A DNA stretch of 64,000 nt from PALSA-555 sp963731625 (GCA_963731625.1 CAVSWH010000021.1:1-64000), one strand, 5' to 3'; counted from the stretch's first letter, positions 24,749-33,370 are shown. Notes: a model not told the origin generated them from the letters alone. Numbers and translations are program-made.

Positions 24749-26326
24749 GTGAGCGACTGGTGGCGCGACGCCGTCCTCTACCAGGTCTACCCGCGATCGT
24801 TCGCCGACTCGAACGACGACGGCGTCGGCGACCTGCGCGGCATCACCGCGCACCTCGACTACGTGGCCGGGCTCGGCGTGGACGGCGTCTGGCTGAGCCC
24901 GATCCATCCCTCACCGAACGCCGACTGGGGCTACGACGTGGCCGACTACGAAGGCGTGCATCCCGACCTCGGCACGCTCGCGGACCTCGACGCGCTCCTC
25001 GCCGAGGCCGACCGGCTCGGCCTGCGGGTGCTGCTCGACCTGGTCCCGAACCACACGAGCACGGCCCATCCGTGGTTCGTCGACTCCCGCGCCGCGCGCG
25101 ACGCCGCGCACCGGGACTGGTACGTGTGGGCCGACCCGAAGCCCGACGGTGCCGCGCCGAACAACTGGGAGAGCAGCTTCCTCGGCCCCGCCTGGCAGTC
25201 CGACGGGCCGACCGGCCAGTCGTTCCTGCACCACTTCCTCGACGAGCAGGCCGACCTCAACTGGTGGAGCCCCGAGGTCCGCGACGAGTTCGACCGAATC
25301 CTTCGCTTCTGGTTCGACCGGGGCGTCGCCGGGTTCCGCATCGACGTCTGCCACATGATCGTGAAGGACCTGCTGCTGCGCGACAACCCGCCGGCGACCG
25401 GCGAGGAGCACTGGATGGACCGCCTCGGCGGGCAGCGCTCCGAGTACAACGCGTGCCGGCCCGAGGTCCACGACGTGCTGCGCCGGTGGCGGCGCGTCGG
25501 CGACGCGTACGACCCGCCGCGCGTGTTCGTGGGCGAGACGAACATCTTCGACCTCGAGAAGGTCGCGTCCTTCTACGGCGCGGACGACGAGCTGCAGCTG
25601 GCCTTCAACTTCCCGTTCCTGTTCGCGCCGTTCGAGGCGGACGCGCTCCGGACGGTCGTCGAGGAGGTTGAGGAGACGCTGCCGGCACGCGCCACACCGT
25701 GCTGGACCATGAGCAACCACGACGTGTCCCGGTACGTGACCCGCTGGTGCGAGAACGACCCGGCGCGTGCCCGCGCCGCGCTCGTGCTGCTCTTGTCGCT
25801 GCGCGGCACCGCGGTCCTCTACTACGGCGACGAGCTCGCGATGCCGGACACCGAGGTGCCGCCCGAGGAGCTGCTCGATCCGGTGAGCCGCAAGTTCTAC
25901 CCGCTGCTGAACCGCGACGCGGCGCGCACGCCGATGCCATGGCGCGCCGAGGCGGGCGCCGGCTTCACGGGCACGTCGGTCAGACCGTGGCTGCCGTTCG
26001 GGGACCTCGCCGTGGCGAGCGTGGCCGGCGAGGAGGAGGATCCGGGCTCCGCGCTACACCTCACGCGCCGGCTGCTCGCCCTCCGACGCGAGCTCGCCGA
26101 CTACCGGGACGGCGCCTACGCCCGGGGGCCCTCGACGGCCGACACGTGGGTGTGGTCGCGCGGGAGGCAGGTGGTCGTCGCCGTGCATCTCGGCGACGGC
26201 AACGTGACCGTGCCGGCCGTCGTGGGCACCGTGCGCGTCGGCACGAACCCCGCCCGCGAGGGGATGCGGGTGGCGGCCGAGCTCGACCTCGGCCCGTGGG
26301 AGGCGGTCGTCATCGAGCGGGGCTGA
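24749..26326 (+). CDS. GH13 alpha-glucosidase / oligo-1,6-glucosidase
   Basis: The 525-residue glycoside hydrolase family 13 enzyme has a normal cytoplasmic start (WWRDAVLYQVYPRSFADSN). Region I reads LLDLVPNHTS; the nucleophile Asp199 is in GFRIDVCH; the acid/base Glu263 is in VGETNIF; the transition-state Asp325 is in SNHDVSRY. It probably releases glucose from short alpha-1,4 or alpha-1,6 glucans or sucrose-like substrates. There is no signal peptide, so it acts on imported or stored sugar; the glucose could feed the glucokinases encoded 4-8 kb away (inference). The start is GTG 24749. It overlaps the convergent Ada-like gene by 17 bases. Confidence 0.93.
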   Translation: MSDWWRDAVLYQVYPRSFADSNDDGVGDLRGITAHLDYVAGLGVDGVWLSPIHPSPNADWGYDVADYEGVHPDLGTLADLDALLAEADRLGLRVLLDLVPNHTSTAHPWFVDSRAARDAAHRDWYVWADPKPDGAAPNNWESSFLGPAWQSDGPTGQSFLHHFLDEQADLNWWSPEVRDEFDRILRFWFDRGVAGFRIDVCHMIVKDLLLRDNPPATGEEHWMDRLGGQRSEYNACRPEVHDVLRRWRRVGDAYDPPRVFVGETNIFDLEKVASFYGADDELQLAFNFPFLFAPFEADALRTVVEEVEETLPARATPCWTMSNHDVSRYVTRWCENDPARARAALVLLLSLRGTAVLYYGDELAMPDTEVPPEELLDPVSRKFYPLLNRDAARTPMPWRAEAGAGFTGTSVRPWLPFGDLAVASVAGEEEDPGSALHLTRRLLALRRELADYRDGAYARGPSTADTWVWSRGRQVVVAVHLGDGNVTVPAVVGTVRVGTNPAREGMRVAAELDLGPWEAVVIERG

Positions 26327-27158
26327 CGGTGGGTTCGGCGCCTTCCACCTCGAGCAGGCGCCGTTTGCGCGCCGGGCCGAGCCCGTAGTTTCCGATGCCG
26401 CCGCTCGCCGGGACGACCCGGTGGCACGGGACGACCACGGGCACGGGGTTCGCGCCGCACGCCGAGCCGACGGCCCGGGACGCGCCGGGCGAGCCGACCG
26501 CGGCCGCGACCTCGCCGTAGGTGCGGACCTCGCCGACCGGGATGCGGCGCAGCTCCTCCCAGACGCGGCGCTGGAACGCCGTGCCGAGCACGTCGAGCGG
26601 GAGGGTGCCCGCCGGATCGTGGCCGTCGATCCGGCCGACGACGTCTTCGACGATCACCGCGAGGCCGGCGTCGTCGCGCACGAGCTCCGCCCGGTGAAAC
26701 TCCTCGGCGAGGTCTTCCTCGAGCGTCGCGGCGTCGTCGCCGATGTCGATCTTGCAGAGCCCGCGCGCGGTCGCCGCGACGAGGAGCGCGCCGAGCGGCG
26801 TGTCGGCGACGGCATAGACGATCGTGGCGCCCGCACCCCCTGCTTTGTAGGACGCGGGGGTCATGCCCAGGTGGTCGTGGGCCGCCTCGTAGAGCCGGCT
26901 CGTCGAGCCGTACCCGGCCTCGAAGAGCGCGCCGGTGACGTTCCCGTTGCCGCGCAGGCGCTCGCGGAGCCGCTCGCGCCGCAACGTGTCCCCGTACTGG
27001 CGGGGCGTGACGCCGAGCGTGCGCGTGAACGCGCGGCGCAACTGGTCGGGGGACACGTCGAGCGCGCGGGCGAGCTCGGGCGCGGTCGGGATGCGGTCGT
27101 CGGTGGCTTCGATGAGGCGGCAGGCCTCGGCGACGAGCGTGGTGGGCATGGGACCCAT
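26310..27158 (-). CDS. Ada-like AraC regulator / methylated-DNA-cysteine methyltransferase
   Basis: The 282-residue protein joins an AraC helix-turn-helix domain (residues about 8-105, ALDVSPDQLRRAFTRTLG and SRLYEAAHDHLGMTPASY) to an O6-methylguanine methyltransferase domain with acceptor Cys in VVVPCHRVV and helix RTYGEVAAAVGSPGASRAVG. It repairs alkylated guanine and may regulate the adaptive response. The N-terminal zinc/Cys domain of E. coli Ada, which senses methylphosphotriesters, is absent, so any switch must work differently. ATG 27158 has GGAAGGG seven bases upstream, which favours it over ATG 27149. Confidence 0.92.
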   Translation of the reverse strand: MGPMPTTLVAEACRLIEATDDRIPTAPELARALDVSPDQLRRAFTRTLGVTPRQYGDTLRRERLRERLRGNGNVTGALFEAGYGSTSRLYEAAHDHLGMTPASYKAGGAGATIVYAVADTPLGALLVAATARGLCKIDIGDDAATLEEDLAEEFHRAELVRDDAGLAVIVEDVVGRIDGHDPAGTLPLDVLGTAFQRRVWEELRRIPVGEVRTYGEVAAAVGSPGASRAVGSACGANPVPVVVPCHRVVPASGGIGNYGLGPARKRRLLEVEGAEPTVSPAR

Positions 27159-27182
27159 TGGACGCCCTTCCGGGCGGCGCCG

Positions 27183-28259
27183 CTATCCGTTTCCGGCGTG
27201 GCTGGCCGTCCAGGACCTGAGGGCGTCCGCCGTCCAGGTGTTCACGATCCGCCCGGTGGGGATCCCGGCCGCGGCCGCCCGGTGCGCGCCGAAGACCTGC
27301 CACTCGAGCTGCCACGTCGCGTGGGCGTCGGAGTCGATCGACACCTTGAGGCCGCGCTCGGCGACCTGGGCGAGCAGGCGGCTCGGCGGGTCGAGGCGCT
27401 CGGGTCGGGCGTTGATCTCGATCGCCTTGTCGTGCTCGGCGGCGGTGCCGAAGACGGCGTCGGCGTCGAAGCGCGACTCGGGGCGCCCCCGGCCGACGAC
27501 CATCCGCCCGGTGCAGTGCCCGAGCACGTCGACGTGTGGGCTCTTGAGCGCCCGCACCATCCGCGCCGTCATCGGCGCCTCGTCCATGCGCAGCTGGCTG
27601 TGCACGCTCGCGACGACGAGATCCAGGCCGGCGAGCAGCTCCTCGTCCTGGTCGAGCTCGCCGTCGGCGAGGATGTCGACCTCGATGCCGGTGAGGATCT
27701 GGAAGGGCGCCAGTTCCGCGTTCAGCGTCGCGACGACGTCCAGCTGCTCGCGCAGCCGATCGGCGGACAGGCCGTGCGCCACCGACAGCGAGCGGGAGTG
27801 GTCCGTGAGCACGAGGTAGTCATGGCCGAGCTCGGCCGCGGCCCGCGCCATGGCCTCGATGGTGTGCCCGCCGTCGGACCAGTCCGAGTGGGTGTGCAGA
27901 TCCCCCCGCAGCGCGGCGCGGATCGGGCCGGCGAGCGCCGTCGGCGGTCCCTCGTCGGGCTCGACGGCCCGCACCGAGGTCAGGTAGTCGGGGGTCTGGC
28001 CGGCGAGGGCCTGCTGGATGACCGTCGCGCTGCTCGAGCCCACGCCCGGCAGATCGGTGAGCCGCCCCGACGCGGCCAGCGCGGCGAGCTCGTCCGCCGG
28101 CACCTCGCGGATGGCGTCCGCGGCCCGCCGGAACGCCGTGACCTTCGGGCGGGCGTTGCGGACGCGCGACAGCGCGTCCGCGATGCGCTCGAGTGCCTCG
28201 ACCGGCTCCACGGGATCGACCGTAGCGTGCCGCGCCGGCGCCGCTGGCGGTGACCGCAC
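27183..28259 (-). CDS. PHP-domain phosphoesterase with N-terminal helix-hairpin-helix region
   Basis: It is a 358-residue protein. N-terminal HhH-like helices (ALERIADALSRVR, LTDLPGVGSSSATVIQQAL) resemble the DNA-binding front of PolX. They are followed by a PHP domain with metal ligands in GDLHTHSDWSDG, LVLTDHSRSL, ILTGIEVDIL, ASVHSQLRM, DVLGHCTGR and VSIDSDAHA. The polymerase domain of PolX is missing, so this resembles stand-alone PolX-tail proteins that may process 3' ends or hydrolyse phosphoesters. The only plausible start is GTG 28259; the first 15 residues are weakly conserved-looking, so the start is uncertain. Confidence 0.87.
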   Translation of the reverse strand: MRSPPAAPARHATVDPVEPVEALERIADALSRVRNARPKVTAFRRAADAIREVPADELAALAASGRLTDLPGVGSSSATVIQQALAGQTPDYLTSVRAVEPDEGPPTALAGPIRAALRGDLHTHSDWSDGGHTIEAMARAAAELGHDYLVLTDHSRSLSVAHGLSADRLREQLDVVATLNAELAPFQILTGIEVDILADGELDQDEELLAGLDLVVASVHSQLRMDEAPMTARMVRALKSPHVDVLGHCTGRMVVGRGRPESRFDADAVFGTAAEHDKAIEINARPERLDPPSRLLAQVAERGLKVSIDSDAHATWQLEWQVFGAHRAAAAGIPTGRIVNTWTADALRSWTASHAGNG

Positions 28260-28296
28260 GCGCGGCCGGCGGCGGCGGCGTCCGAGACGGCCGACG

Positions 28297-28761
28297 TCAG
28301 CGAGCGCCCGCGAGCGCCGCGCGTGGGCCGACTGCCTCCATGTCGCGCGCCGTCACCCACTCCCCGCACGCCGGGCAGGCGAGCTCGGGTTGGACGATCT
28401 GTCTGCACCCGCGGTGGCGCAGCGTGATCGGCGGCTCGTCGTCGTCGGCCATCCACCGGTCGCCCCAGCGCAGCAGCGAGACGAGGACGGGGTAGAGGTC
28501 GACGCCCTTCTCGGTGAGGCGGTACTCGAAGCGGTCCGGGCGATCCGAATACTGGCGTCGCTCGAGCACGCCGTCGTCGACGAGGGAGCGGAGCCGCTCG
28601 GCGAGGACCGGGCGGGGCGCGCCGGTGCGGGCCTGGAAGTCCTCGAAGCGCCGCGTCCGGAAGAAGGCCTCACGCAGCACGAGCAGCGTCCAGCGGTCGC
28701 CGACGACCGAGAGCGCGCGGGCCACGGAGCACTCCTGGGTGCCGATCTCGCTCCACCGCAC
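28297..28761 (-). CDS. HxlR family transcriptional regulator
   Basis: It is a 154-residue winged-helix protein with CSVARALSVVGDRWTLLVLREAFF, RRFEDFQARTGAPRPVLAERLRSLVDDG and wing RRQYSDRPDRFEYRLTEKG, all typical of HxlR. After the core it carries a short C-terminal zinc-like hairpin (CRQIVQPELACPACGEW), common in actinobacterial members. It is divergent from a thioesterase gene across a 62-base region holding a palindrome over its own -10 box and two tandem sites. Start GTG 28761. Confidence 0.92.
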   Translation of the reverse strand: MRWSEIGTQECSVARALSVVGDRWTLLVLREAFFRTRRFEDFQARTGAPRPVLAERLRSLVDDGVLERRQYSDRPDRFEYRLTEKGVDLYPVLVSLLRWGDRWMADDDEPPITLRHRGCRQIVQPELACPACGEWVTARDMEAVGPRAALAGAR

Positions 28762-28765
28762 GAGC

Positions 28766-28781
28766 CGTGACGATAGTCACG
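28766..28781. promoter_or_regulatory. 16-bp palindrome over the hxlR -10 box
   Basis: CGTGAC-GATA-GTCACG has perfect six-base arms. On the minus strand it contains TATCGT, eight bases before GTG 28761, so binding would block hxlR itself. Confidence 0.5.
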
Positions 28782-28785
28782 TTGC

Positions 28786-28822
28786 GTTCGAAAACCAAAC
28801 TCACTAGGTTCCGAAACTGAAC
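28786..28822. promoter_or_regulatory. Tandem 15-bp sites, 22 bp apart, before the thioesterase gene
   Basis: GTTCGAAAACCAAAC (28786-28800) and GTTCCGAAACTGAAC (28808-28822) share the pattern GTTC-N2-AAA-N4-AC and each is an imperfect GTT...AAC palindrome. Start-to-start distance is 22 bp, about two helical turns. The second ends one base before ATG 28824. They are unusually AT-rich for this genome and are likely HxlR operators. Confidence 0.55.
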
Positions 28823-28823
28823 T

Positions 28824-29270
28824 ATGGATATGGCGACGGTCGATGACCCGGTCAGCGGGGTCGAGCTCCTCCGGGGCCTGCAAGCGCGCGGCCCCGCCGG
28901 CGGCGTCGCTGGCCTCCTCGGGCTCTCGCTCGTCGAGGTCGACGCCGGCCGGGTCCGCCTGACGGTGCGCACCCGACCCGACTTCGCCAACCCGCTCGGC
29001 GGGCTGCACGGCGGGATCACCGCGACGCTGCTCGACTCGGCGATGGCCTGCGCCGTGCTGAGCGCGCTCCCGGCGGGGGCCCGCTCGACGACCGTCGACC
29101 TGGCCGTGACGTTCCTGCGGTCCGTGCCGCTGGACGGCACGCGGCTGACCGCCGACGGGGAGGTCGTCCACGTCGGCCGACGGATCGCGACCGCGCAGGG
29201 CCGCGTGCGCGACGACACCGACCGCCTCGTCGCCACGGCGACGACGACGTGCCAGGTGCTCGCCGGATGA
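28824..29270 (+). CDS. PaaI-type hotdog-fold thioesterase
   Basis: It is a 148-residue hotdog thioesterase with signature FANPLGGLHGGITATLLDSAM (residues 53-73; the active-site G-x-x-HGG and Asp are present), STTVDLAVTFLRSV and a C-terminal strand pair ending ATATTTCQVLAG. It hydrolyses acyl- or aryl-CoA thioesters, freeing CoA; the substrate is unknown. There is no ribosome site before ATG 28824, and a putative operator reaches to within one base. Its stop overlaps the next gene as ATGA, so the two are coupled. Confidence 0.9.
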   Translation: MDMATVDDPVSGVELLRGLQARGPAGGVAGLLGLSLVEVDAGRVRLTVRTRPDFANPLGGLHGGITATLLDSAMACAVLSALPAGARSTTVDLAVTFLRSVPLDGTRLTADGEVVHVGRRIATAQGRVRDDTDRLVATATTTCQVLAG

Positions 29271-29740
29271 GACGGCGCCGCGTCACGCACCTCGCCGAGG
29301 CCGGCCGTCGGCGGGCCTCGACCCGCAAGGCCGCGGCGCTGCGATCGCTCGCTGGCTTCTCGGCGCTGCACGACCGCGACCTGGCGCGTCTCGCCACCCT
29401 CTTCGACGAGGTCCGCGTCGCCCCGGCGACGGTGCTCGCCCGGGCCGGGCAGACCACCCACGAGCTGATCGTCATCGTGGACGGCGCGGCGACGGCGACC
29501 GACGAGCACGGCGCGGCCCGCCTCCTCGGGCCGGGCCGCTGCGTCGGCGACCTCGCGGTCCTCGGCCACGGCGACGCCGAGGTCACCGTCGTGACGGACA
29601 CCGACGCGCAGCTTCTCGTGGCCGGGCCGCGCACGATCCGGGCGGCGCTGGACCACCCCACGGTCCTCCGGCACGTCGCGGGGAACCTCGCCGAGCAGCT
29701 GCTCGCCCGGCCCGCGACGGACGACCGGCTCGCGGGCTGA
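29267..29740 (+). CDS. Cyclic-nucleotide-binding (cNMP) domain protein
   Basis: It is a 157-residue protein. A basic N-terminus (RRRRVTHLAEAGRRRASTRKA) is followed by one CAP_ED-type beta-roll (ALRSLAGFSALHDRDLARLA, TVLARAGQTTHELIVIVDG, VGDLAVLGHGDAEVTVVTD). The phosphate-binding cassette normally reads G-E-x(3)-R-x-A; here the region reads GDLAVLGHG, so true cNMP binding is doubtful. There is no DNA-binding domain. The four-base overlap with the thioesterase gene suggests a regulatory role for that enzyme, an inference from position only. Confidence 0.78.
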   Translation: MRRRRVTHLAEAGRRRASTRKAAALRSLAGFSALHDRDLARLATLFDEVRVAPATVLARAGQTTHELIVIVDGAATATDEHGAARLLGPGRCVGDLAVLGHGDAEVTVVTDTDAQLLVAGPRTIRAALDHPTVLRHVAGNLAEQLLARPATDDRLAG

Positions 29741-29780
29741 CGCGTCCCGGGACCTCCAGCCCTAGAGTGACTGGCTCCTG

Positions 29781-29873
29781 GAGGGATGACCGAGTGGCCG
29801 AAGGTGCTCGCCTGCTAAGCGAGTAGGGGGTGATAAACCTCCTCGAGGGTTCAAATCCCTCTCCCTCCGCCAA
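29781..29873 (+). tRNA. tRNA-Ser (anticodon GCT)
   Basis: The gene has acceptor stem GGAGGGA/TCCCTCC, discriminator G and encoded CCA, a long variable arm, T-loop GGTTCAAATCC, and anticodon loop CTGCTAA (anticodon GCT). It reads serine AGC/AGU codons. It is the second tRNA-Ser within 7 kb of serS. Confidence 0.95.
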
Positions 29874-29884
29874 CGCACACCTCG

Positions 29885-30520
29885 ATGGCCCCCGCTGACC
29901 CCACCGCCACGCTGCTCGAGCTCGGCGCGGCGACGCTCGGCGAATTGGGCGGTCGACCGATGCGGGCCCGGGTGCACGCCGTCTGGCCGGGCGCACGCCT
30001 GGCCGCGCCGGCCTTCCCGGTCCACTGCACGCCGGGCGACAACCTCGCGGTCCACGTCGGCGTCACCGCCGCGCCGCGCGGGTCGGCGCTCGTCGTCGAC
30101 GTGGGCCACGTCCCGGAGCTCGGCTACTGGGGCGAGGTCCTGACCACCACCGCCGAGGCGCACGGCCTGGCCGGCCTGATCATCGACGGCTGCGTGCGCG
30201 ACGTCGCGGCGCTCGCCGCCCACCAGTTCCCGGTGTTCGCCGTCGGGATCGCGCTGCCGGGCGCGACGAAGACGCGTGCCGGCACCGTCGGCGTCCCCGC
30301 GCACGTGGGTGGCGTCGAGGTCGCGCCCGGCGACTGGGTGGTCGGCGACGGCGACGGCGTGACCGTGATCGGCGCGGCGACCCTCGACGCCGTCCTGGAG
30401 GCCGGACAGGCGCGCGCCGACAAGGAGGCGGGCTTCTTCCGGGCGCTCACCGCCGGCGCGACGACGGTCGACCTGCTCGGCCTCGACACCTCGCCGATCG
30501 AGCGGGGTCCCGCGAGGTGA
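29885..30520 (+). CDS. RraA-like 4-hydroxy-4-methyl-2-oxoglutarate aldolase / oxaloacetate decarboxylase
   Basis: It is a 211-residue RraA-fold protein. The core motif GYWGEVLTTTAEAHGLAGLI and IIDGCVRDV carry the Gly-rich loop and the Arg-Asp pair that bind substrate carboxylate and the divalent metal in HMG/CHA aldolases. It cleaves 4-hydroxy-4-methyl-2-oxoglutarate-type acids to pyruvate and/or decarboxylates oxaloacetate. The start ATG lies 11 bases after the tRNA-Ser CCA end, so it may be read through from the tRNA promoter. It converges with the amidase gene; the nearby cupin, dehydrogenase and ureidoglycolate lyase suggest a catabolic cluster that yields 2-oxoacids. Confidence 0.87.
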   Translation: MAPADPTATLLELGAATLGELGGRPMRARVHAVWPGARLAAPAFPVHCTPGDNLAVHVGVTAAPRGSALVVDVGHVPELGYWGEVLTTTAEAHGLAGLIIDGCVRDVAALAAHQFPVFAVGIALPGATKTRAGTVGVPAHVGGVEVAPGDWVVGDGDGVTVIGAATLDAVLEAGQARADKEAGFFRALTAGATTVDLLGLDTSPIERGPAR

Positions 30521-30524
30521 AGCC

Positions 30525-31956
30525 TCAGGCGGCGACCGGCGGCCGCCGGTCCCGCCACGGGTGGGCCTCCTCCAGCTGGCTCGCGATCCGGAGCAGGACG
30601 TCCTCGCGCCCGTACGCGCCGACCAGCTGCACCCCGAGGGGGAGCCCGTCGGCGTGCTCGGCGAGCGGCAGCGAGATCGCCGGCTGGCCGGTGATGTTGA
30701 ACTGCATCGAGAAGCCGACCATCGTGCCCATCCGAGCGAACAGGTCGGTCAGCTCGGCGGGCGGCCCGAGGTAGCCGAGCGGCGGCGTCGGCGCGCTCAC
30801 GCTCGGCGTGAGGAGCAGGTCGTGGTCCTCCCACCAGGCGGCGACGCCCCGCGCCCAGCGCTGCGCCTGCTCGATCGCGCCGATGTACATCGGTGCGGGG
30901 ATCGCCCGCCCCGCCTCACCGAGCGTCGCGTTCCACGGCTCGATGTCGTCGTCGCCGAGCGTGCGCCCGAGGCGCTGGCTCCAGCGGTCGAGCTCCCGGC
31001 CGATCCAGACGGGGATCATCACCGCGATCGCCTCGCCGTAGCCGGGCGCGTCGAGCGCAGGGATCGGCGCGGGCTCGACGACGTGCCCGAGCGCCTCGAG
31101 CTGCGCGGCGACCGTGCGCACCGCCTGCTCGCCCGCCTCGAAGGCACCGACGCCCGGCGCGTCGGCGCGGAAGCCGATCCGCAGCCGTCCCGGGTCCGCG
31201 CCGACCTCGGCCGCGAACGGACGGTTCGGGCAGCGGCGCGGTGTAGGGGTCCCCGACGCCCGGCCCGGCGATCGCGTCGAGGACGGCCGCAGTGTCTCGT
31301 ACCGTGCGGGTGAGGACGTGCTCGTGGGTGGTCATCGCCCAGAACTCGCCGAAGTCGGGGCCGAGCGTCCCGCGGCCTCGGCTCGGCTTGAGCCCGACGA
31401 GTCCGCACATCGAGGACGGCACCCGGATCGAGCCGCCCATGTCGTTGCCGTGCGCGACGGCGACCATCCCGGCCGCCACCGCGGCGGCGGACCCGCCGCT
31501 CGAGCCGCCGGGTGAGCAGCCGAGGTCCCACGGGTTGTGCGTCGGCCCGTAGGCGAGGGGCTCGGTGGTGGCCGCCGACGCGAGCTCGGGCGTGTTCGTC
31601 TTGCCGACGATCACGAACCCGGCGGCACGGAAGCGCTCGACGAGCCACGTGTCCTCGCGCTCGACCCACCCCGCCTCCTTCAAGGCGCGCATGCCGCAGT
31701 GGTACGGGTCCCCGGCGGTGTGCGCGACCGCGTCCTTCAGCAGCATCGGCACCCCGCGGAACGGCCCGGCCGGCAGTGGCCCGGCGGCCTCGGCGCGGGC
31801 CCGCTCGGCGCGGTCGTAGATCACCGCGTTCAGCTGGGGGTTCAGGGCGTCGATGCGCGCCACCGCGGCCTCGACGAGCTCGCTCGGTGTCGCGGCGCCC
31901 GACCGGACGAGCTCGGCTTGGGCGGTCGCGTCGAGCCGGGCGGTCTCGTCGCTCAT
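30525..31956 (-). pseudogene. Amidase signature family enzyme, one-base frameshift
   Basis: Two reading frames join near 31221-31230 to give about 476 residues of an amidase. The upstream frame holds the catalytic triad: Lys in MLLKDAVAHTAG, cis-Ser in SGGSAAAVAAG-type loop GCSPGGSSGG, and Ser in GNDMGGSIRVPSSMCG. The downstream frame holds the C-terminal lobe (FNITGQPAISLPL, GLPLGVQLVGAYGRED). One extra base inside the stretch encoding PLPEPS breaks the frame; removing it restores RPFAAEVGADPGRL. This could be a sequencing error. The enzyme would hydrolyse a C-N bond in an amide or carbamoyl compound. ATG 31956 overlaps the dehydrogenase stop. Confidence 0.83.
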
Positions 31957-32912
31957 GGCGCTGCCTCCGTCGTCACGAGGTTGCGGGGGCGCTCGCCCGC
32001 CAGCACGGCCACGACGCCCTCACAGGCGAGGCGGGCCATCTGCGTGCGGGTCGCCTGGGACGCCGAGCCGATGTGGGGCAGCAGGACGGTGCGCGGCGCG
32101 GCGAGGAGGCGGGGGTGGACCTGCGGCTCGCGCTCGTACACGTCGAGGCCGGCGGCGAACAGCGCGCCGCGCTCGAGCGCGGCGGCGAGGGCCTCCTCGT
32201 CGACGACCGGCCCGCGCGCCGTGTTGACGAGCACGGCCGTCGGTCGCAGGAGGGCGAGGCGGCGGGCGTCGAGGAGATGGTGGGTGTCCGGCGTCAGCGG
32301 GACGTGCAGCGACACGACGTCGCTCTCGGCGAGCAGCCGGTCGAGGTCGCCGACGTAGCCGGGGTTGCCGGTGTCGTGGCGGGCGTGGTGCAGCAGCTGC
32401 ATCCCGAAGCCGCTCGCGCGCCGGGCGACGGCCCGAGCGATGCGGCCGTAGCCGACGAGCCCGAGCGTCGCGCCGTGCACGTCGCGCCCGAGGTACTGGA
32501 GGATCCCCAAGCCCGGCCAGGCGCCGTCGCGCAGGTCGACCTCGGCGTCGCTGGCGAGCCGGGAGGCGGCGAGGATCAGCAGGAACGCGAGGTCGGCGAC
32601 GGTCTCGTCGAGCACGCCCGGCGTGTTGCACACCGACACGCCGGCGCGGGTCGCCGCGCCCAGGTCGATGTTGTCGAAGCCGACGGCGACGTTCGCCACG
32701 ACGCGCAGCCGACCGGCGCCGGCGGCGAGCACCGCGGCGTCGATGCGGTCGGTGAGCAGGCAGACGATCCCGTCGGCGTCCGCCGCGGCGGCCCGGAGCT
32801 CCTCGGCGCTGCGGGGCTCATCCGCCTCGTTGGTCTCGACGTCATGGCCGGCCGCGAGGAGCGGGTCGAGACCGCCGTCCGGGAGTCGTCGGGTGACGAC
32901 GACACGAGCCAA
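31953..32912 (-). CDS. D-isomer-specific 2-hydroxyacid dehydrogenase (glyoxylate/hydroxypyruvate reductase-like)
   Basis: It is a 319-residue protein with N-terminal substrate domain VVANVAVGFDNID, NAD motif LGLVGYGRIARAVARRA, the Arg region LVNTARGPVVDEEALAAAL, the Glu in AGLDVYEREP and catalytic His in LLPHIGSAS. It reduces glyoxylate or hydroxypyruvate, or oxidises D-glycerate-type acids. It starts at TTG 32912, three bases after the cupin stop; no ATG is near. The end overlaps the amidase start as ATGA. The order cupin, dehydrogenase, amidase is one transcription unit. Confidence 0.9.
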   Translation of the reverse strand: MARVVVTRRLPDGGLDPLLAAGHDVETNEADEPRSAEELRAAAADADGIVCLLTDRIDAAVLAAGAGRLRVVANVAVGFDNIDLGAATRAGVSVCNTPGVLDETVADLAFLLILAASRLASDAEVDLRDGAWPGLGILQYLGRDVHGATLGLVGYGRIARAVARRASGFGMQLLHHARHDTGNPGYVGDLDRLLAESDVVSLHVPLTPDTHHLLDARRLALLRPTAVLVNTARGPVVDEEALAAALERGALFAAGLDVYEREPQVHPRLLAAPRTVLLPHIGSASQATRTQMARLACEGVVAVLAGERPRNLVTTEAAP

Positions 32913-32915
32913 CGG

Positions 32916-33299
32916 TCAGTGGTTCGTGTAGTCGATCTCGCCGGCGTCGGGCAGCCCGACGGCGAAGCAGAAGCAGTGGATCGGGGCGTGGTCGCTGACC
33001 GGGCGGAGGCTGTGCACCGCGTCCGGCGGGATGTGCACGAGGTCGCCCTGGACGATCTCGTGCTCCTCGTCACCGATGCGCATGAGCCCGCGGCCCGACG
33101 TCACGTAATAGAACTCGTGGGTCGGGTGCGAGTGGGGGTCGACCTCGCCGCCCCCGGCCACCTCGAACTCGCTCACCAGCTCGAGGTGGCCGCCCGCGGT
33201 GATGTCGTGCATCTCGCGCGGGGTCACGAGCCACCACACGGGGACCGTGCCGTTGTGCTCGACGACCGGTTCGACGTCCTCGATGGAGCGCACATCCAT
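32916..33299 (-). CDS. Cupin-domain protein
   Basis: It is a 127-residue single-domain cupin. Metal motif 1 reads HSHPTHEFYYVTSGRG (H-x-H-x3-4-E) and motif 2 reads HIPPDAVHSL (the second His). It is probably a metal-dependent isomerase, epimerase or accessory enzyme of the downstream dehydrogenase/amidase pathway; the chemistry cannot be read from sequence. It is first gene of its operon. ATG 33299 follows TACGCT by seven bases. It is divergent from the ureidoglycolate lyase gene. Confidence 0.88.
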   Translation of the reverse strand: MDVRSIEDVEPVVEHNGTVPVWWLVTPREMHDITAGGHLELVSEFEVAGGGEVDPHSHPTHEFYYVTSGRGLMRIGDEEHEIVQGDLVHIPPDAVHSLRPVSDHAPIHCFCFAVGLPDAGEIDYTNH

Positions 33300-33306
33300 G
33301 CGTCGC

Positions 33307-33312
33307 AGCGTA
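33307..33312 (-). promoter_or_regulatory. -10 element (TACGCT) of the cupin operon
   Basis: On the minus strand TACGCT ends seven bases before ATG 33299, consistent with a leaderless message. Confidence 0.45.
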
Positions 33313-33364
33313 GACGCGCGCCTCTTGGCCTGGGATGGGCGGGCCGCCGTGTCGGCGGTGTTCG

Positions 33365-33370
33365 TACACT
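33365..33370 (+). promoter_or_regulatory. -10 element (TACACT) of the ureidoglycolate lyase gene
   Basis: TACACT is followed by six bases and ATG 33377. The spacing is identical to many other starts in the window. Confidence 0.55.

Noticed and set aside
29267..29740. Crp/Fnr transcription factor
   Set aside because: It has only the beta-roll domain; there is no C-terminal helix-turn-helix and the cNMP cassette is degenerate.
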